From Cellulomonas sp. 73-92 (lineage in GTDB: Bacteria > Actinomycetota > Actinomycetes > Actinomycetales > Cellulomonadaceae): a stretch of DNA of 64,000 nucleotides. The stretch spans positions 310,001-374,000 of the forward strand of contig NZ_MKTH01000008.1 of the NCBI RefSeq assembly GCF_001898175.1, given 5' to 3'. How positions within the stretch are numbered: position 1 is the stretch's first letter; every line of letters starts with the position of its first letter. The notes below the pieces were generated by a model. It had not been told where the DNA came from. It was given only the letters and a program-made list of their open reading frames with translations, and searched no databases. A program made the position numbers and the translations under genes. This document shows, piece after piece, positions 41,891 through 55,708 of the stretch.

Positions 41891-42631
41891 TCAGTCCTGC
41901 GCGACGACGGAGCCGCCGGCAGCCTCGATCTTCTCCTTGGCGGACGCGGAGAACGCGTCGACCGCCACGGAGACCTTGACCGTCAGCTCGCCCGTGCCGA
42001 GCACCTTGACCGGCTGGCCCTTGCGGACCGCGCCCTTGGCCACGAGGTCGGCCACCGTGACGTCGCCCCCGTTCGGGTACAGCGCCGAGATCTTGTCCAG
42101 GTTGACCACCTGGTACTCGACGCGGAACGGGTTCTTGAAGCCACGGAGCTTGGGCAGCCGCATGTGCATCGGCATCTGCCCACCCTCGAAGCGCTCGGGC
42201 ACCTGGTAGCGGGCCTTCGTGCCCTTGGTGCCGCGGCCCGCGGTCTTGCCCTTGGAGCCCTCACCGCGGCCGACGCGGGTCTTGGCCGTCTTGGCCCCCG
42301 GCGCCGGACGCAGGTGGTGCACCCGGAGCACGCCGCCGGCACCGGGCTTCGCCGCCTCCTCCGCCGCCTTCTTGGCGGCGGCGGTGGGCTCGGCCTTCGC
42401 GGTGGCCTTGGGCGTGGCCTTGACCGTCGCCTTGGCGGCGCCCTTCGGCTCGGCGGCCTCGGCCTTCGCCGCGGCAGCCTTCGTCGTGCGCGCCGGCTTG
42501 GCCTCGACGGCCTCCGCCTTCTCGGCAGGCTTCGCTGCCGGCTTGGCGGCCTTCTCGGCGGCGGGCTTGGCGGCGGCCTTCTTGACCGGCTTCGCTTCCG
42601 TCGTGTCCTCGGCCTTGTTCTCGTCGGCCAT
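41891..42631 (-). CDS. rplO: 50S ribosomal protein L15 with long Ala/Lys-rich N-terminal extension
   Basis: The L15 core (about residues 98-246) is complete: [60 protein letters not shown] and GGSVVAQD. L15 helps large-subunit assembly and reaches the 23S domain II core. Before it lie about 97 residues made almost only of Ala, Lys, Pro, Glu and Thr, like a histone-H1 tail, which ordinary L15 (about 150 residues) lacks. The reading frame and base use are continuous, so I take it as real. ATG at 42631 follows GAGGAGG; a GTG at 42637 would add two residues. Confidence 0.93.
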   Translation of the reverse strand: MADENKAEDTTEAKPVKKAAAKPAAEKAAKPAAKPAEKAEAVEAKPARTTKAAAAKAEAAEPKGAAKATVKATPKATAKAEPTAAAKKAAEEAAKPGAGGVLRVHHLRPAPGAKTAKTRVGRGEGSKGKTAGRGTKGTKARYQVPERFEGGQMPMHMRLPKLRGFKNPFRVEYQVVNLDKISALYPNGGDVTVADLVAKGAVRKGQPVKVLGTGELTVKVSVAVDAFSASAKEKIEAAGGSVVAQD

Positions 42632-42633
42632 GC

Positions 42634-42816
42634 TCACTCGACCTCCTCGACCGCGACGAGGTGGCGCACCGTGCGGACCATGCCGCGGATCTCAGGGCGG
42701 TCCTCCTTGACGACGACGTCGCCGATCCGCTTGAGGCCCAGGGTGCGCAACGTGTCGCGCTGGTTCTGCTTGCCGCCGATGGCGGACCGGGTCTGGGTCA
42801 CCTTGAGACGGGCCAT
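42634..42816 (-). CDS. rpmD: 50S ribosomal protein L30
   Basis: A 60-residue protein: [39 protein letters not shown], and [16 protein letters not shown]. The L30 ferredoxin-like fold is complete. ATG shares a base with the rpsE stop (TGATG), and its stop overlaps the rplO start region, so the three are translationally linked. Confidence 0.97.
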   Translation of the reverse strand: MARLKVTQTRSAIGGKQNQRDTLRTLGLKRIGDVVVKEDRPEIRGMVRTVRHLVAVEEVE

Positions 42817-43472
42817 CACGCACCCGCCTTCGCGGCCGCCGCGGCGGCCCGACCCGCGGCCTGCGCCCGCAGCAGCGGGGCCGGCACCACGTGGTCCAGC
42901 GGCAGGCCGCGGCGCGCCGCGACCGCCTCGGGCTGCTCGAGGCCCTTGAGGGCCGCGACGGTGGCGTGGACGATGTTGATGGAGTTCGACGACCCCAGCG
43001 ACTTCGTCAGCACGTCGTGGATGCCGGCGCACTCGAGGACGGCGCGCACCGGGCCGCCGGCGATCACACCGGTACCCGGCGAGGCCGGCCGCAGGTAGAC
43101 GACGCCGGCCGCGGCCTCACCCTGGACGGGGTGCGGGATGGTGCCCTGGATCCGGGGGACGCGGAAGAAGTTCTTCTTCGCCTCCTCGACGCCCTTGGCG
43201 ATCGCCGCGGGCACCTCCTTGGCCTTCCCGTAGCCGACGCCGACCGTGCCGTCGCCGTCGCCGACGACGACCAGCGCCGTGAAGCTGAACCGGCGACCGC
43301 CCTTGACGACCTTGGCGACGCGGTTGATGGTCACGACGCGCTCGACGAACGCGCTCTTCTCGGCAGCCTCCTGCCGACGACCGCCGTCGCGGCGCTCGCG
43401 ACGCTCGCCGCCCTCGCGACGCTCGCCGCCCTGCCCGCCGGCAGTGGTGTTGCTGCGTGGTCCAGCAGCCAT
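42816..43472 (-). CDS. rpsE: 30S ribosomal protein S5
   Basis: Helps mRNA unwinding at the entry site and decoding fidelity. Core (about 38-200): [52 protein letters not shown] [25 protein letters not shown]. The N-terminal 35 residues form a Gly/Glu/Arg-rich tail with a repeated GGERRE unit, encoded by an 18-bp tandem repeat (43395-43430). ATG at 43472. The C-terminus is an Ala-rich tail. Confidence 0.97.
   Translation of the reverse strand: MAAGPRSNTTAGGQGGERREGGERRERRDGGRRQEAAEKSAFVERVVTINRVAKVVKGGRRFSFTALVVVGDGDGTVGVGYGKAKEVPAAIAKGVEEAKKNFFRVPRIQGTIPHPVQGEAAAGVVYLRPASPGTGVIAGGPVRAVLECAGIHDVLTKSLGSSNSINIVHATVAALKGLEQPEAVAARRGLPLDHVVPAPLLRAQAAGRAAAAAAKAGA
43395..43430. repeat. 18-bp tandem repeat inside rpsE
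   Basis: CTCGCGACGCTCGCCGCC is present twice in direct succession (43395-43412 and 43413-43430). On the coding strand it gives GGERRE twice in the disordered S5 N-terminus. A likely slippage duplication, in frame. Confidence 0.8.
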
Positions 43473-43518
43473 CAGTGGATCCTCTTCTTCGTCTCGAGCG
43501 GCTGGGTCCCGGCGTGGT

Positions 43519-43890
43519 TCATAGCTCGAGCCCTCCCTCGCGGGCACCGTCCGCCACCGCGGCCACCCGGCCGTGGTACTTGTTGCCACCGCGGTCGAAG
43601 ACGACCGCCTCGACGCCGGCGGCCTTGGCGCGCGCGGCGACGAGCTCGCCGACCTTGCGCGCCTTGGCGGTCTTGTCGCCCTCGGTCGCCCGCAGGTCGA
43701 CCTCGAGGGTCGACGCCGAGGCGATGGTGCGGCCCAGGCCGTCGTCCACGACCTGCGCGACGACGTGCCGAGCGGACCGGGTGACGACGAGGCGCGGACG
43801 CGCGGCCGTGCCGACGACCTTCTTGCGCAGGCGCAGGTGCCGCCGCTGGCGCGCGATCTGCTTGCCCTTGCCCTTGATGCTGATCGCCAT
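43519..43890 (-). CDS. rplR: 50S ribosomal protein L18
   Basis: Binds 5S rRNA with L5. 123 residues: [82 protein letters not shown] end ([21 protein letters not shown]). The basic N-terminal tail is the 5S contact. In its standard place between rplF and rpsE. Confidence 0.97.
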   Translation of the reverse strand: MAISIKGKGKQIARQRRHLRLRKKVVGTAARPRLVVTRSARHVVAQVVDDGLGRTIASASTLEVDLRATEGDKTAKARKVGELVAARAKAAGVEAVVFDRGGNKYHGRVAAVADGAREGGLEL

Positions 43891-43893
43891 GGC

Positions 43894-44433
43894 TTACTTA
43901 CCAGCCTTTCCGACCTTGCGACGCACGACCTCGCCCTGGTACTTCACGCCCTTGCCCTTGTACGGCTCGGGCTTGCGGATCTTGCGGATGTTCGCGGCGA
44001 CCTCGCCCACCTGCTGCTTGTCGATGCCGGCGACGACGAAGCGCGTCGCGGTCTCGACCGTGAAGGTGATGCCCTCGGGGGGCTCGACCGTCACCGGGTG
44101 CGAGAAGCCCAGCGCGAACTCGAGGTTCGCGCCCTTGGCCTGCACGCGGTAACCGGTGCCGACGATCTCGAGCGTCTTGCTGTAGCCCTGCGTCACGCCC
44201 GTGACCAGGTTGGCCAGCAGCGTGCGGGTCAGGCCGTGCAGCGAGCGGGACAGGCGCTCGTCGTCGGGCCGGGTCACGACGAGCGAACCCGCCTCGTCGC
44301 GCGCGACCTGGATGGGGGTGGCGACCGTGTGGGTCAGGGTGCCCTTGGGCCCCTGCACCGTCACGACGTTGCCCTCGATGGTGACGTCCACGCCGGCCGG
44401 GACCGGGACGGGGATCCTGCCGATACGGCTCAT
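43894..44433 (-). CDS. rplF: 50S ribosomal protein L6
   Basis: Stabilises the sarcin-ricin loop region of 23S rRNA, near the GTPase centre. 179 residues: [61 protein letters not shown] and [16 protein letters not shown], in pieces. ATG at 44433; the stop lies 3 nt before rplR. Confidence 0.98.
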   Translation of the reverse strand: MSRIGRIPVPVPAGVDVTIEGNVVTVQGPKGTLTHTVATPIQVARDEAGSLVVTRPDDERLSRSLHGLTRTLLANLVTGVTQGYSKTLEIVGTGYRVQAKGANLEFALGFSHPVTVEPPEGITFTVETATRFVVAGIDKQQVGEVAANIRKIRKPEPYKGKGVKYQGEVVRRKVGKAGK

Positions 44434-44458
44434 GGCTGTTCTCCTTCCGTCCTCGGAC

Positions 44459-44857
44459 TCACCAGACGTAGGCGAGGACTTCCCCACCCACGCCCTTCTT
44501 GGCTGCCTGCTTGTCGGTGAGCAGGCCGGAGGACGTGGACAGGATCGCCACGCCCAGGCCGCCGAGCACCTTCGGCAGGTTGGTCGACTTGGCGTACACG
44601 CGCAGGCCCGGCTTGGACACGCGCTTGACGCCGGCGAGCGCACGCTCGCGGTTCGGGCCGTACTTGAGGGTGACGACGAGGTTCTTGCCCACCTGGGCGT
44701 CCTCGACGATCCAGCCCGCGATGTAGCCCTCGGCCTGCAGGATCTCCGCGATGTGCGACTTCAGCTTCGAGAACGGGATCACGACCGTGTCGTGGTGGGC
44801 CGTGTTCGCGTTGCGCAGCCGCGTGAGGAAGTCTGCGATCGGGTCGGTCATGGTCAT
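44459..44857 (-). CDS. rpsH: 30S ribosomal protein S8
   Basis: Central-domain assembly protein that in E. coli also represses spc-operon translation. 132 residues: [18 protein letters not shown] at the start, [15 protein letters not shown], and [36 protein letters not shown] at the end (in pieces). ATG at 44857 or 44851, both after AAGGGG; the first is used. The region before it is 77 nt and holds no gene. Confidence 0.97.
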   Translation of the reverse strand: MTMTDPIADFLTRLRNANTAHHDTVVIPFSKLKSHIAEILQAEGYIAGWIVEDAQVGKNLVVTLKYGPNRERALAGVKRVSKPGLRVYAKSTNLPKVLGGLGVAILSTSSGLLTDKQAAKKGVGGEVLAYVW

Positions 44858-44934
44858 GGGGCGTCGCCCCTTTCTCGCCGGGGTATCCGAGCGGGCTCAC
44901 GCCCGCAGCGGACCTACCGACGTCGTACGGATGC

Positions 44935-45120
44935 TTACCAGCTGCTCTTGGTGACGCCGGGGAGCTCGCCCCGGTGGGCCATCTCGCGCACGCAGATCCG
45001 GCACAGGCCGAACTTCTTGTACACGGAACGGGGACGCCCGCACCGCTGGCAGCGCGTGTACCCGCGCACGCCGAACTTCGGCGTCGCGTTCGCCTTGTTG
45101 ACAAGGGCGGTCTTCGCCAT
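44935..45120 (-). CDS. rpsZ: 30S ribosomal protein S14, zinc-binding type Z
   Basis: A 61-residue S14 with four zinc cysteines at 24, 27, 40 and 43 (RCQRCGRPR and GLCRICVRE). The short zinc form is the primary S14 in the spc operon of most actinobacteria; a zinc-free paralogue, if any, is not here. It lies 1 nt from rplE. Confidence 0.97.
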   Translation of the reverse strand: MAKTALVNKANATPKFGVRGYTRCQRCGRPRSVYKKFGLCRICVREMAHRGELPGVTKSSW

Positions 45121-45121
45121 G

Positions 45122-45694
45122 TCAGTTCTCCTTGAACGGGAAGCCGAGCGCGCGGAGGAAGGCCCGTGCCTCGTCGTCGGTCGTTGCCGTCGTGACGACG
45201 GTGATGTCCATGCCGCGCACGCGGTCGATCCGGTCCTGGTCGATCTCGTGGAACACGGACTGCTCGGTCAGGCCGAACGTGTAGTTCCCGTGGCCGTCGA
45301 ACTGCTTGTCCGACAGGCCGCGGAAGTCGCGGATGCGCGGGAGGGCGATCGACAGCAGCCGGTCGAGGAACTCCCACGCGCGGTCGCCACGGAGCGTGAC
45401 GTGCGCGCCGATCGGCATGCCCTCGCGCAGCTTGAACTGCGCGATGGACTTGCGGGCCTTGGTCACCATCGGCTTCTGGCCGGTGATGGCGGTCAGGTCG
45501 CGGACGGCGCCCTCGATGAGCTTGGAGTCCTTCGCGGCCTCGCCGACGCCCATGTTGACGACGACCTTGACCAGCTTGGCCACCTGGTTGACGTTCTCGT
45601 GGCCGAACTGCGCCAGGAGCGCCGGCTTGATCTCGTCCGCGTACTTCGTCTTGAGCCGCGGGGTGTCCGGGGTCTCGATGGTGGTCTGCGACAT
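45122..45694 (-). CDS. rplE: 50S ribosomal protein L5
   Basis: Binds 5S rRNA and forms bridge B1b to S13. 190 residues: [76 protein letters not shown] and [21 protein letters not shown] (in pieces). Its ATG shares a base with the rplX stop. Standard order rplN-rplX-rplE-rpsN. Confidence 0.98.
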   Translation of the reverse strand: MSQTTIETPDTPRLKTKYADEIKPALLAQFGHENVNQVAKLVKVVVNMGVGEAAKDSKLIEGAVRDLTAITGQKPMVTKARKSIAQFKLREGMPIGAHVTLRGDRAWEFLDRLLSIALPRIRDFRGLSDKQFDGHGNYTFGLTEQSVFHEIDQDRIDRVRGMDITVVTTATTDDEARAFLRALGFPFKEN

Positions 45695-46041
45695 CAGATG
45701 TCCTTACCGGAGCGCTTGGCCACGCGGACCCGGACGGTCTTCAGCTTCCCGTCGCGCTCGATCTGCTCGGTGCGGTAGCCCACCCGGGTGCCCTTCTTGG
45801 TGTCCGGGTCGACGAGCATCACGTTGCTGATGTGGATGGGGGCCTCGACGATCTCGATGCCGCCCGTGCGGGTGCCGCGCTGCGTCGTGTTCATCTTGGT
45901 GTGCTTGGTCACCCGGTGGATGCCCTCGACGACGACGCGCTGCGACTCCGTGAGCACCTCGAGCACCCGGCCCTGCTTGCCGCGGTCGGCGCGGTTGCCG
46001 GAGATGACGACGACCAGGTCGCCCTTCTTGATCTTGGCCAT
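45694..46041 (-). CDS. rplX: 50S ribosomal protein L24
   Basis: Initiates large-subunit assembly at the 5' end of 23S rRNA and lies at the tunnel exit. 115 residues: [20 protein letters not shown] (KOW motif), [15 protein letters not shown] and [30 protein letters not shown] in pieces. Follows rplN by 2 nt. Confidence 0.97.
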   Translation of the reverse strand: MAKIKKGDLVVVISGNRADRGKQGRVLEVLTESQRVVVEGIHRVTKHTKMNTTQRGTRTGGIEIVEAPIHISNVMLVDPDTKKGTRVGYRTEQIERDGKLKTVRVRVAKRSGKDI

Positions 46042-46043
46042 GG

Positions 46044-46412
46044 TCAGAGCACCTCCGGGGCCAGCGAGATGATCTTCATGAACTTCTTGTCGCGCAGCTC
46101 GCGGCCCACCGGGCCGAAGATGCGCGTCCCACGGGGCTCCCCGTCGTTCTTGAGGATCACGGCGGCGTTCTCGTCGAACTTGATGTACGAGCCGTCGGGA
46201 CGGCGGCGCTCCTTGCGGGTGCGCACGACGACGGCCTTCACGACGTCACCCTTCTTGACGTTGCCACCGGGGATCGCGTCCTTCACGGTGGCGACGATGA
46301 CGTCGCCGATGCCGGCGTAGCGGCGACCCGAGCCACCGAGAACGCGGATGCAGAGGATCTCCTTGGCACCCGTGTTGTCGGCGACGCGCAGCCGCGTCTC
46401 CTGCTGGATCAT
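46044..46412 (-). CDS. rplN: 50S ribosomal protein L14
   Basis: Interface protein forming bridges B5/B8. 122 residues: [75 protein letters not shown] and SLAPEVL end, in pieces. First gene of the spc operon; a 125-nt gap with two hairpins separates it from rpsQ. Confidence 0.98.
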   Translation of the reverse strand: MIQQETRLRVADNTGAKEILCIRVLGGSGRRYAGIGDVIVATVKDAIPGGNVKKGDVVKAVVVRTRKERRRPDGSYIKFDENAAVILKNDGEPRGTRIFGPVGRELRDKKFMKIISLAPEVL

Positions 46413-46439
46413 TTCCTCACTCCTGTCGTCTGGCGGGTT

Positions 46440-46517
46440 CTCGGGTCACCGTCACCGGTGCCCGAGCCTGTCCGAACGTGTCGTTGCCGTGAAGCACACG
46501 GGGGCGAGACGCCCCCG
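46440..46517 (-). terminator. Two hairpins between rpsQ and rplN (S10/spc junction)
   Basis: CGGGGGCG-AGA-CGCCCCCG (46499-46517 region, 8-bp stem) lies 20 nt after the rpsQ stop, and CTCGGG(T)CACCG/CGGTGCCCGAG (46440-46466) forms a bulged 11-bp stem further on. They mark the boundary of the S10 and spc units. No T-run; attenuation or processing is possible. Confidence 0.6.
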
Positions 46518-46537
46518 CGGGCAACTTCAGACCGTGA

Positions 46538-46828
46538 CTACTTGGCCTTCTCGAGGATCTCGACGACCCGCCACCGCTTGGTGGCGGACAGCGGCCGGGT
46601 CTCCATGATGAGCACGAGGTCGCCGATGCCCGCCGAGTTCGCCTCGTCGTGCGCCTTGACCTTGCTCGTACGCCGCATGACCTTGCCGTAGAGCGGGTGC
46701 TTGACCCGGTCCTCGACCTCGATCACGACGGTCTTGTCCATCTTGTCGCTGACGACGTAGCCGCGGCGCGTCTTGCGGTACGCGCGGTGCTCGGCCGTGG
46801 CCGTCGTCGACTCGTTCTTGGTGTTCAA
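46538..46828 (-). CDS. rpsQ: 30S ribosomal protein S17
   Basis: Early 16S-binding OB-fold protein. 96 residues: [72 protein letters not shown] (in pieces). About 15 extra N-terminal residues ([17 protein letters not shown]). Last gene of the S10 operon, 7 nt after rpmC. Confidence 0.97.
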   Translation of the reverse strand: MNTKNESTTATAEHRAYRKTRRGYVVSDKMDKTVVIEVEDRVKHPLYGKVMRRTSKVKAHDEANSAGIGDLVLIMETRPLSATKRWRVVEILEKAK

Positions 46829-46835
46829 CGTCGCC

Positions 46836-47075
46836 TCACTCGCTCGGGCTCGGAGCAGTACGGATGCCGAGCTCGCGCTCGCGCAGGATCGTGTAGATCC
46901 GGGCGATGTCGCGCCGCACGGCCTGGAGCCGGCCGTGGCTCTCCAGCTGGCCGGTGGCCGACTGGAAGCGCAGGTTGAACAGCTCCTCCTTGGCCTTCTT
47001 CAGCTCGGCGACGAGACGCTCGTCGTCGAACGCGTCCAGCTCGCTCGGCGCCAGGCCCTGGGTTCCGATGGCCAT
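46836..47075 (-). CDS. rpmC: 50S ribosomal protein L29
   Basis: A two-helix protein at the tunnel exit next to L23. 79 residues: [40 protein letters not shown] and [19 protein letters not shown]. The ATG at 47075 shares a base with the rplP stop (TGATG), so it is coupled to it. Normal position and size. Confidence 0.97.
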   Translation of the reverse strand: MAIGTQGLAPSELDAFDDERLVAELKKAKEELFNLRFQSATGQLESHGRLQAVRRDIARIYTILRERELGIRTAPSPSE

Positions 47076-47494
47076 CAGCTGGCACCTCCCTCACGCACCA
47101 CGAAACGGGTCTTCATCGGGAGCTTGTGCTGCGCGCGGCGCATGGCCTCGCGCGCCAGGGGCTCCGGGACACCGGCCAGCTCGAAGAGCATGCGGCCGGG
47201 CTTGACGTTGGCGATCCACCACTCGGGTGAGCCCTTGCCGGAACCCATGCGGGTCTCGGCGGGCTTCTTCGTCAGCGGCCGGTCCGGGTAGATGTTGATC
47301 CAGACCTTGCCGCCACGCTTGATGTGGCGGGTCATCGCGATACGAGCGGCCTCGATCTGCCGGTTGGTGACGTAGGCGGGCTCGAGGGCCTGGATGCCGA
47401 AGTCGCCGAAGGAGATCGTGGTGCCGCCCTTGGCGGCACCGTGCCGGTCGGGGTGGTGCTGCTTGCGGTGCTTCAGCCTGCGCGGGATGAGCAT
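47075..47494 (-). CDS. rplP: 50S ribosomal protein L16
   Basis: Supports the A-site tRNA elbow. 139 residues: [82 protein letters not shown] (in pieces) and [31 protein letters not shown]. Complete. Follows rpsC by 3 nt. Confidence 0.98.
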   Translation of the reverse strand: MLIPRRLKHRKQHHPDRHGAAKGGTTISFGDFGIQALEPAYVTNRQIEAARIAMTRHIKRGGKVWINIYPDRPLTKKPAETRMGSGKGSPEWWIANVKPGRMLFELAGVPEPLAREAMRRAQHKLPMKTRFVVREGGAS

Positions 47495-47497
47495 GGC

Positions 47498-48313
47498 TCA
47501 GGCCTCCGTTCCGGTCTCGGTGGGGGCGTCGGCCGCCGCCTCGGCGGGGGCCTGCTCGCGCTCGGGCCGACGGCCACCGGTGCGGGGGCCCCGCTCCGGG
47601 CGGTCGCCGCGCTCGGGCCGCGGGCCGCGCGACGGCCGAGGAGCCTGCGTCGCCTGCTCGCGCGCGTACTCCTTCTCGGTGACGTCGCCCTTGTAGACCC
47701 ACACCTTGACGCCGATGCGGCCGAAGGTGGTGCGGGCCTCGTGCAGGCCGTAGTCGATGTTGGCGCGCAGCGTGTGCAGCGGCACGCGACCCTCGCGGTA
47801 GAACTCCGTGCGGCTCATCTCCGCGCCGCCGAGGCGGCCCGAGACCTGCACGCGGATGCCCTTGGCGCCGGCGCGCTGCGCCGACTGGATGCCCTTGCGC
47901 ATCGCGCGGCGGAACGAGACACGGCTCGCCAGCTGCTCCGCGATGCCCTGGGCGACCAGCTGCGCCTCGAGCTCGGCGTTCTTCACCTCGAGGATGTTGA
48001 GCTGCACCTGCTTGCCGGTGAGCTTCTCGAGCTCACCGCGGATGCGGTCGGCCTCCGCGCCGCGACGCCCGATGACGATGCCCGGGCGGGCGGTGTGGAT
48101 GTCGACGCGCACGCGGTCGCGGGTGCGCTCGATCTCGACCTTGGCGATGCCGGCGCGCTCCAGACCCGTGCTCATGAGCTTGCGGATCTGCACGTCCTCG
48201 CGGACGTAGTCGCGGTACCGCTGACCGGCCTTGGTCGAGTCGGCGAACCACCGCGAACGGTGGTCGGTGGTGATGCCCAGGCGGTACCCGAGCGGGTTGA
48301 CCTTCTGGCCCAC
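47498..48313 (-). CDS. rpsC: 30S ribosomal protein S3
   Basis: Forms the mRNA entry tunnel and carries a KH domain. 271 residues: [40 protein letters not shown] with the KH GxxG loop, [20 protein letters not shown] and [11 protein letters not shown]. The last 50 residues or so are a disordered Arg/Pro/Glu-rich tail with [23 protein letters not shown] repeats, longer than in E. coli but common in actinobacteria. Its ATG shares bases with the rplV stop. Confidence 0.97.
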   Translation of the reverse strand: MGQKVNPLGYRLGITTDHRSRWFADSTKAGQRYRDYVREDVQIRKLMSTGLERAGIAKVEIERTRDRVRVDIHTARPGIVIGRRGAEADRIRGELEKLTGKQVQLNILEVKNAELEAQLVAQGIAEQLASRVSFRRAMRKGIQSAQRAGAKGIRVQVSGRLGGAEMSRTEFYREGRVPLHTLRANIDYGLHEARTTFGRIGVKVWVYKGDVTEKEYAREQATQAPRPSRGPRPERGDRPERGPRTGGRRPEREQAPAEAAADAPTETGTEA

Positions 48314-48690
48314 TAGCGGGTCCCTCCCTTGCTGGCGGCCTTCTCGGGGACCGAGACGACCACGGTGATGTGGCTCGTGCGCTTGAGGATCCGGCCGGCA
48401 CGGCCCTGCGCCCGCGGCCGGAACCGCTTGAGCGTGGGGCCCTCGTCGACGTAGATCTCCGAGACGACCAGGTCCGCCTCGTCGAGGCGCTCGCTGTTGC
48501 GGCGCGCGCCCTCGACGGCGTTCGCGATCGCGGACTGCAGCGTCTTGCGCACCGGCTCGGCCGCGGCCTGCGGGGCGAACCGCAGCGTGTTGACGGCCTC
48601 GCCGGCGTTCTTGCCACGGACGAGGTCCACGACGCGGCGTGCCTTCAGGGGCGTGACGCGGACGAACCGCGCCTTCGCCATGGCTTCCAT
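48313..48690 (-). CDS. rplV: 50S ribosomal protein L22
   Basis: Its beta-hairpin lines the tunnel constriction where macrolides act. 125 residues: [79 protein letters not shown] (in pieces). AAGGAG 6 nt before the ATG at 48690 decides against the internal ATG at 48681. No mutation is obvious at the tip. Confidence 0.97.
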   Translation of the reverse strand: MEAMAKARFVRVTPLKARRVVDLVRGKNAGEAVNTLRFAPQAAAEPVRKTLQSAIANAVEGARRNSERLDEADLVVSEIYVDEGPTLKRFRPRAQGRAGRILKRTSHITVVVSVPEKAASKGGTR

Positions 48691-48724
48691 CGTTGTCTCC
48701 TTCTGCCGGATGGGCGTCGCCGCG

Positions 48725-49006
48725 TCAGCGGCGGCGGCCCTTCCGGTCGTCCTTCTCGTGGCCGCGGAACGTCCGCGTCGGGGCGAACTCGCCGAGCTTG
48801 TGGCCGACCATCGACTCGGTGACGAACACCGGGGCGTGCTTGCGGCCGTCGTGGACGGCGAACGTGTGGCCGAGGAAGTCCGGCGTGATGACCGAACGGC
48901 GCGACCACGTCTTGATGACGTTCTTCGTGCCGGCCGCGTTCTGGACGTCCACCTTCTTCTGAAGGTGGCCGTCGACGAAGGGGCCCTTCTTGAGGCTGCG
49001 AGGCAT
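48725..49006 (-). CDS. rpsS: 30S ribosomal protein S19
   Basis: Head protein that binds S13 and A-site finger bridge. 93 residues: [40 protein letters not shown] and [27 protein letters not shown], all typical. Between rplB and rplV. Confidence 0.98.
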   Translation of the reverse strand: MPRSLKKGPFVDGHLQKKVDVQNAAGTKNVIKTWSRRSVITPDFLGHTFAVHDGRKHAPVFVTESMVGHKLGEFAPTRTFRGHEKDDRKGRRR

Positions 49007-49023
49007 GTGCTCCTGCTCTCCTG

Positions 49024-49860
<837 letters not shown>

Positions 49861-49882
49861 GTCAGATGTCCTTCCGGGCCGC

Positions 49883-50185
49883 TCAGCCGACCGGTCCGCC
49901 GAAGATGTCGATCGAGCCCTCGCGGAGGGTGACGATCGCACGCTTCGTGGCCTTGCGACGGCCGATGCCGAACCGGGTCCGGCGAGCCTTGCCCTGACGG
50001 TTCGCGGTGTTGACCGAGTCGACCTTCACGCCGAACACCTGCTCGACCGCGATCTTGATCTCGGTCTTGTTGGCGCGCGGGTCGACGAGGAACGTGTACT
50101 TGCCCTCGTCGAGGAGGCCGTAGCTCTTCTCGGAGACGACGGGCGCGATGAGGATGTCGCGCGGGTCCTTGCCGACGGTGGTCAC
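49883..50185 (-). CDS. rplW: 50S ribosomal protein L23
   Basis: Tunnel-exit protein and docking site for trigger factor and SRP. 100 residues: [20 protein letters not shown] (with the trigger-factor Glu), [40 protein letters not shown] and [11 protein letters not shown]. Its GTG overlaps the rplD stop (GTGA). Confidence 0.97.
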   Translation of the reverse strand: MTTVGKDPRDILIAPVVSEKSYGLLDEGKYTFLVDPRANKTEIKIAVEQVFGVKVDSVNTANRQGKARRTRFGIGRRKATKRAIVTLREGSIDIFGGPVG

Positions 50186-50835
50186 TTCGTCTCCTCCTTG
50201 GCCTTGCGCCCGGCGAGGAAGGCGTCCAGGGCACCCTGGGTGAACACCACGTCGTCGCTCACGAGCACGTCGTAGGTGTTGAGCTGGTCGGCGACGAGCA
50301 GGTGGACCCGCTCGACGTTGCGCAGCGACTTCCACGTGACCTCGTCGTCCCGCTCGACGACGACGAGCACGCTGCGGCGGCCGGACAGGTTGTCCAGCAC
50401 CTTGACGGCTGCCTTCGTCGACGGCGCGACGCCGGCGGCGAAGCCGGTGACGACGTGCACGCGGCCGGCACGGGCGCGGTCCGAGAGGGCACCGCGGAGC
50501 GCCGCGGCCTTCATCTTCTTCGGGGTCCGCTGGCTGTAGTCGCGCGGCTGCGGGCCGTGGACGGTGCCACCGCCGGCGAACTGCGGGGCGCGGGTCGAGC
50601 CCTGACGGGCGCGGCCGGTGCCCTTCTGCTTGTACGGCTTCCTGCCGCCGCCGCTGACCTCACCACGGGTCTTCGCGTCGTGCGTGCCCTGCCGCGCGGC
50701 GGCGAGCTGGGCGACGACGACCTGGTGGATCAGGGGGACGTTCGTCTGCACGTCGAAGACCTCGCCGGGGAGCTCGGCCTGGCCGGCCTTCTCCCCCTTG
50801 CTGTCCAGGACGTCGACGGTGAGCGTGTCACTCAT
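50182..50835 (-). CDS. rplD: 50S ribosomal protein L4
   Basis: Lines the tunnel with an extended loop ([20 protein letters not shown] and [20 protein letters not shown]); in E. coli it also represses the S10 operon. 217 residues. Two starts are possible: the ATG at 50835 (used) or a GTG at 50844 that overlaps the rplC stop. Rossmann-like core [20 protein letters not shown] is intact. Confidence 0.97.
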   Translation of the reverse strand: MSDTLTVDVLDSKGEKAGQAELPGEVFDVQTNVPLIHQVVVAQLAAARQGTHDAKTRGEVSGGGRKPYKQKGTGRARQGSTRAPQFAGGGTVHGPQPRDYSQRTPKKMKAAALRGALSDRARAGRVHVVTGFAAGVAPSTKAAVKVLDNLSGRRSVLVVVERDDEVTWKSLRNVERVHLLVADQLNTYDVLVSDDVVFTQGALDAFLAGRKAKEETK

Positions 50836-50840
50836 GGTGG

Positions 50841-51500
50841 TCACGCACCCTTCGAGGCGGTCTTGACGACGACGACGCCACCCTTGGGGCCCGGGACGGC
50901 GCCCTTGACGAGCAGCAGGCCCTTCTCGGCGTCGATCGCGTGCACGGTCAGGTTCTGGGTGGTCTGCCGCTCGTTGCCCATGCGGCCGGCCATGCGGACA
51001 CCCTTGAGCACACGGCTCGGGGTGGCGCACGCGCCGATGGACCCGGGCTTGCGGTGGTTGCGGTGCGAACCGTGCGAGGCGGAGACACCCTTGAACCCGT
51101 GGCGCTTCATGACGCCCGCGAAGCCCTTGCCCTTGGTGGTGCCGGAGACGTCGATCGACTGCCCGGCTCCGAACACCTCGACGGTGATCTCCTGGCCGGG
51201 CGTGTAGTCGGTGGCGTTCGGCGTGCGGATCTCGGCCACGTGCCGGCGCGGGGTGACCCCGGCCTTCTCGAAGTGGCCCTTGAGCGGCTTGTTCACCTTG
51301 CGGGGGTCGATCTGGCCGTAGGCCAGCTGAACCGCGGCGTAGCCGTCAACCTCGGCGGAGCGGACCTGCGTCACGACGTTCGTCCCCACGCCGACGACCG
51401 TGACGGGGACGAGGCGACCGGCCTCGTCCCACACCTGGGTCATGCCGAGCTTGGTGCCGAGCAGCGCCGTGACGGGGCGCGCAGTCTGCTGGGTTGCCAT
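50841..51500 (-). CDS. rplC: 50S ribosomal protein L3
   Basis: Reaches from the surface to the peptidyl transferase centre. 219 residues: [93 protein letters not shown] (in pieces). ATG at 51500. Second gene of the S10 operon. Confidence 0.98.
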   Translation of the reverse strand: MATQQTARPVTALLGTKLGMTQVWDEAGRLVPVTVVGVGTNVVTQVRSAEVDGYAAVQLAYGQIDPRKVNKPLKGHFEKAGVTPRRHVAEIRTPNATDYTPGQEITVEVFGAGQSIDVSGTTKGKGFAGVMKRHGFKGVSASHGSHRNHRKPGSIGACATPSRVLKGVRMAGRMGNERQTTQNLTVHAIDAEKGLLLVKGAVPGPKGGVVVVKTASKGA

Positions 51501-51523
51501 GTGAGTGCGTCCTTCCCAGCGAA

Positions 51524-51832
51524 TCAGAGCTTGATCTCGATGTTCACGTCCGCGGGAAGGTCGAGACGCATGAGCGAGTCGACCGCCTTCGGCGTGGGAT
51601 CGATGATGTCGATCAGCCGCTTGTGCGTGCGCATCTCGAAGTGCTCGCGGCTGTCCTTGTACTTGTGGGGCGACCGGATGACGCAGAAGACGTTCTTCTC
51701 CGTCGGCAACGGCACCGGGCCCACGACCTGCGCACCCGCGCGGGTCACCGTGTCGACGATCTTGCGCGCCGAGCTGTCGATGACCTCGTGGTCGTAGGAC
51801 TTGAGCCGGATGCGGATCTTCTGTCCCGCCAT
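51524..51832 (-). CDS. rpsJ: 30S ribosomal protein S10 (NusE)
   Basis: Head protein that also works with NusB in transcription antitermination and links NusG to the ribosome. 102 residues: [75 protein letters not shown] (in pieces). First gene of the S10 operon with a long leader upstream. Confidence 0.98.
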   Translation of the reverse strand: MAGQKIRIRLKSYDHEVIDSSARKIVDTVTRAGAQVVGPVPLPTEKNVFCVIRSPHKYKDSREHFEMRTHKRLIDIIDPTPKAVDSLMRLDLPADVNIEIKL

Positions 51833-52059
51833 GGCGTCGTCTACTTCTCTCTGTCGTTCGAACCGGTCCGTCCGACCCCCGCACTCGGGCGTGTCGCTCT
51901 GCGCGACACACCGTTGGCGGCGTACCTTCCGGTACCGGGTCGGTGGTTGCGGTCGAGCCCGTCACCTCCGGGTGACCCCGGGGCAGGTGAGCTCTCCACG
52001 TCTTCGCCCAGCCGAGGCGAGGCGCGCGAACGCACCACACCCGAGCGGGCAACCCGGCA

Positions 52060-52089
52060 AGTGTGCCAGACGAGGTCGGAGAAAGCCAA
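52060..52089 (-). promoter_or_regulatory. Candidate promoter of the S10 operon
   Basis: Minus strand: TTGGCT (52089-52084), 18-nt spacer, CACACT (52065-52060) preceded by TGG. The boxes match the vegetative consensus only moderately, but the spacing and place, downstream of the tuf terminator, fit. Confidence 0.45.
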
Positions 52090-52153
52090 TCCGCTCCGCG
52101 GGCGGCCGACGAGCCCACCGGCGGTGCCGGAACGGACCGGGACCGCAGACGAA

Positions 52154-52183
52154 AGGGCCCGGGCGCCGTGGCGCCCGGGCCCT
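52154..52183 (-). terminator. Terminator hairpin after tuf
   Basis: AGGGCCCGGGCGC-CGTG-GCGCCCGGGCCCT, 13-bp perfect stem, 32 nt after the tuf stop, followed on the minus strand by TTTCG. A clear end of the str operon. Confidence 0.8.
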
Positions 52184-52215
52184 CCCGGTGGGTCAGCAGC
52201 CCCGAAGGGCCCGGC

Positions 52216-53409
<1,194 letters not shown>

Positions 53410-53526
53410 TGTGAGTCCTCCTCAGGACTTGCTAGAGAGTGCCCCTGGTCGCCGGCCTAGCGTAGACGACGACCGGGTTGTCCTCCGGATCGGATTTTTG
53501 TGTTGCTGGAATGGACCGGAGGAGGA

Positions 53527-55629
<2,103 letters not shown>

Positions 55630-55667
55630 AGGTGTACGCCCCTTGTCGGTCTAGCGTCGGTGCCCGC

Positions 55668-55692
55668 GGCCCGCCCCGAGCAGGGGCGGGCC
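55668..55692 (-). other. Hairpin between rpsG and fusA
   Basis: GGCCCGCCCC-GAGCA-GGGGCGGGCC, 10-bp perfect stem, 17 nt after the rpsG stop. It could adjust the ratio of ribosomal proteins to elongation factors by partial termination or RNA processing. Confidence 0.6.
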
Positions 55693-55708
55693 GGCGGACG
55701 GTCCCGGA

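Larger units (their letters stand above)
51833..52215 (-). other. 383-base untranslated region: S10 leader and tuf downstream region
   Basis: No gene found. Read on the minus strand it holds the tuf terminator (52154-52183), a candidate S10 promoter (52060-52089) and a leader of about 220 nt. The leader contains three perfect short hairpins: GTGTCGC-TCTGC-GCGACAC (51891-51909), GTACC-TTCC-GGTAC (51922-51935) and GTCACC-TCCG-GGTGAC (51961-51976). Confidence 0.6.
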
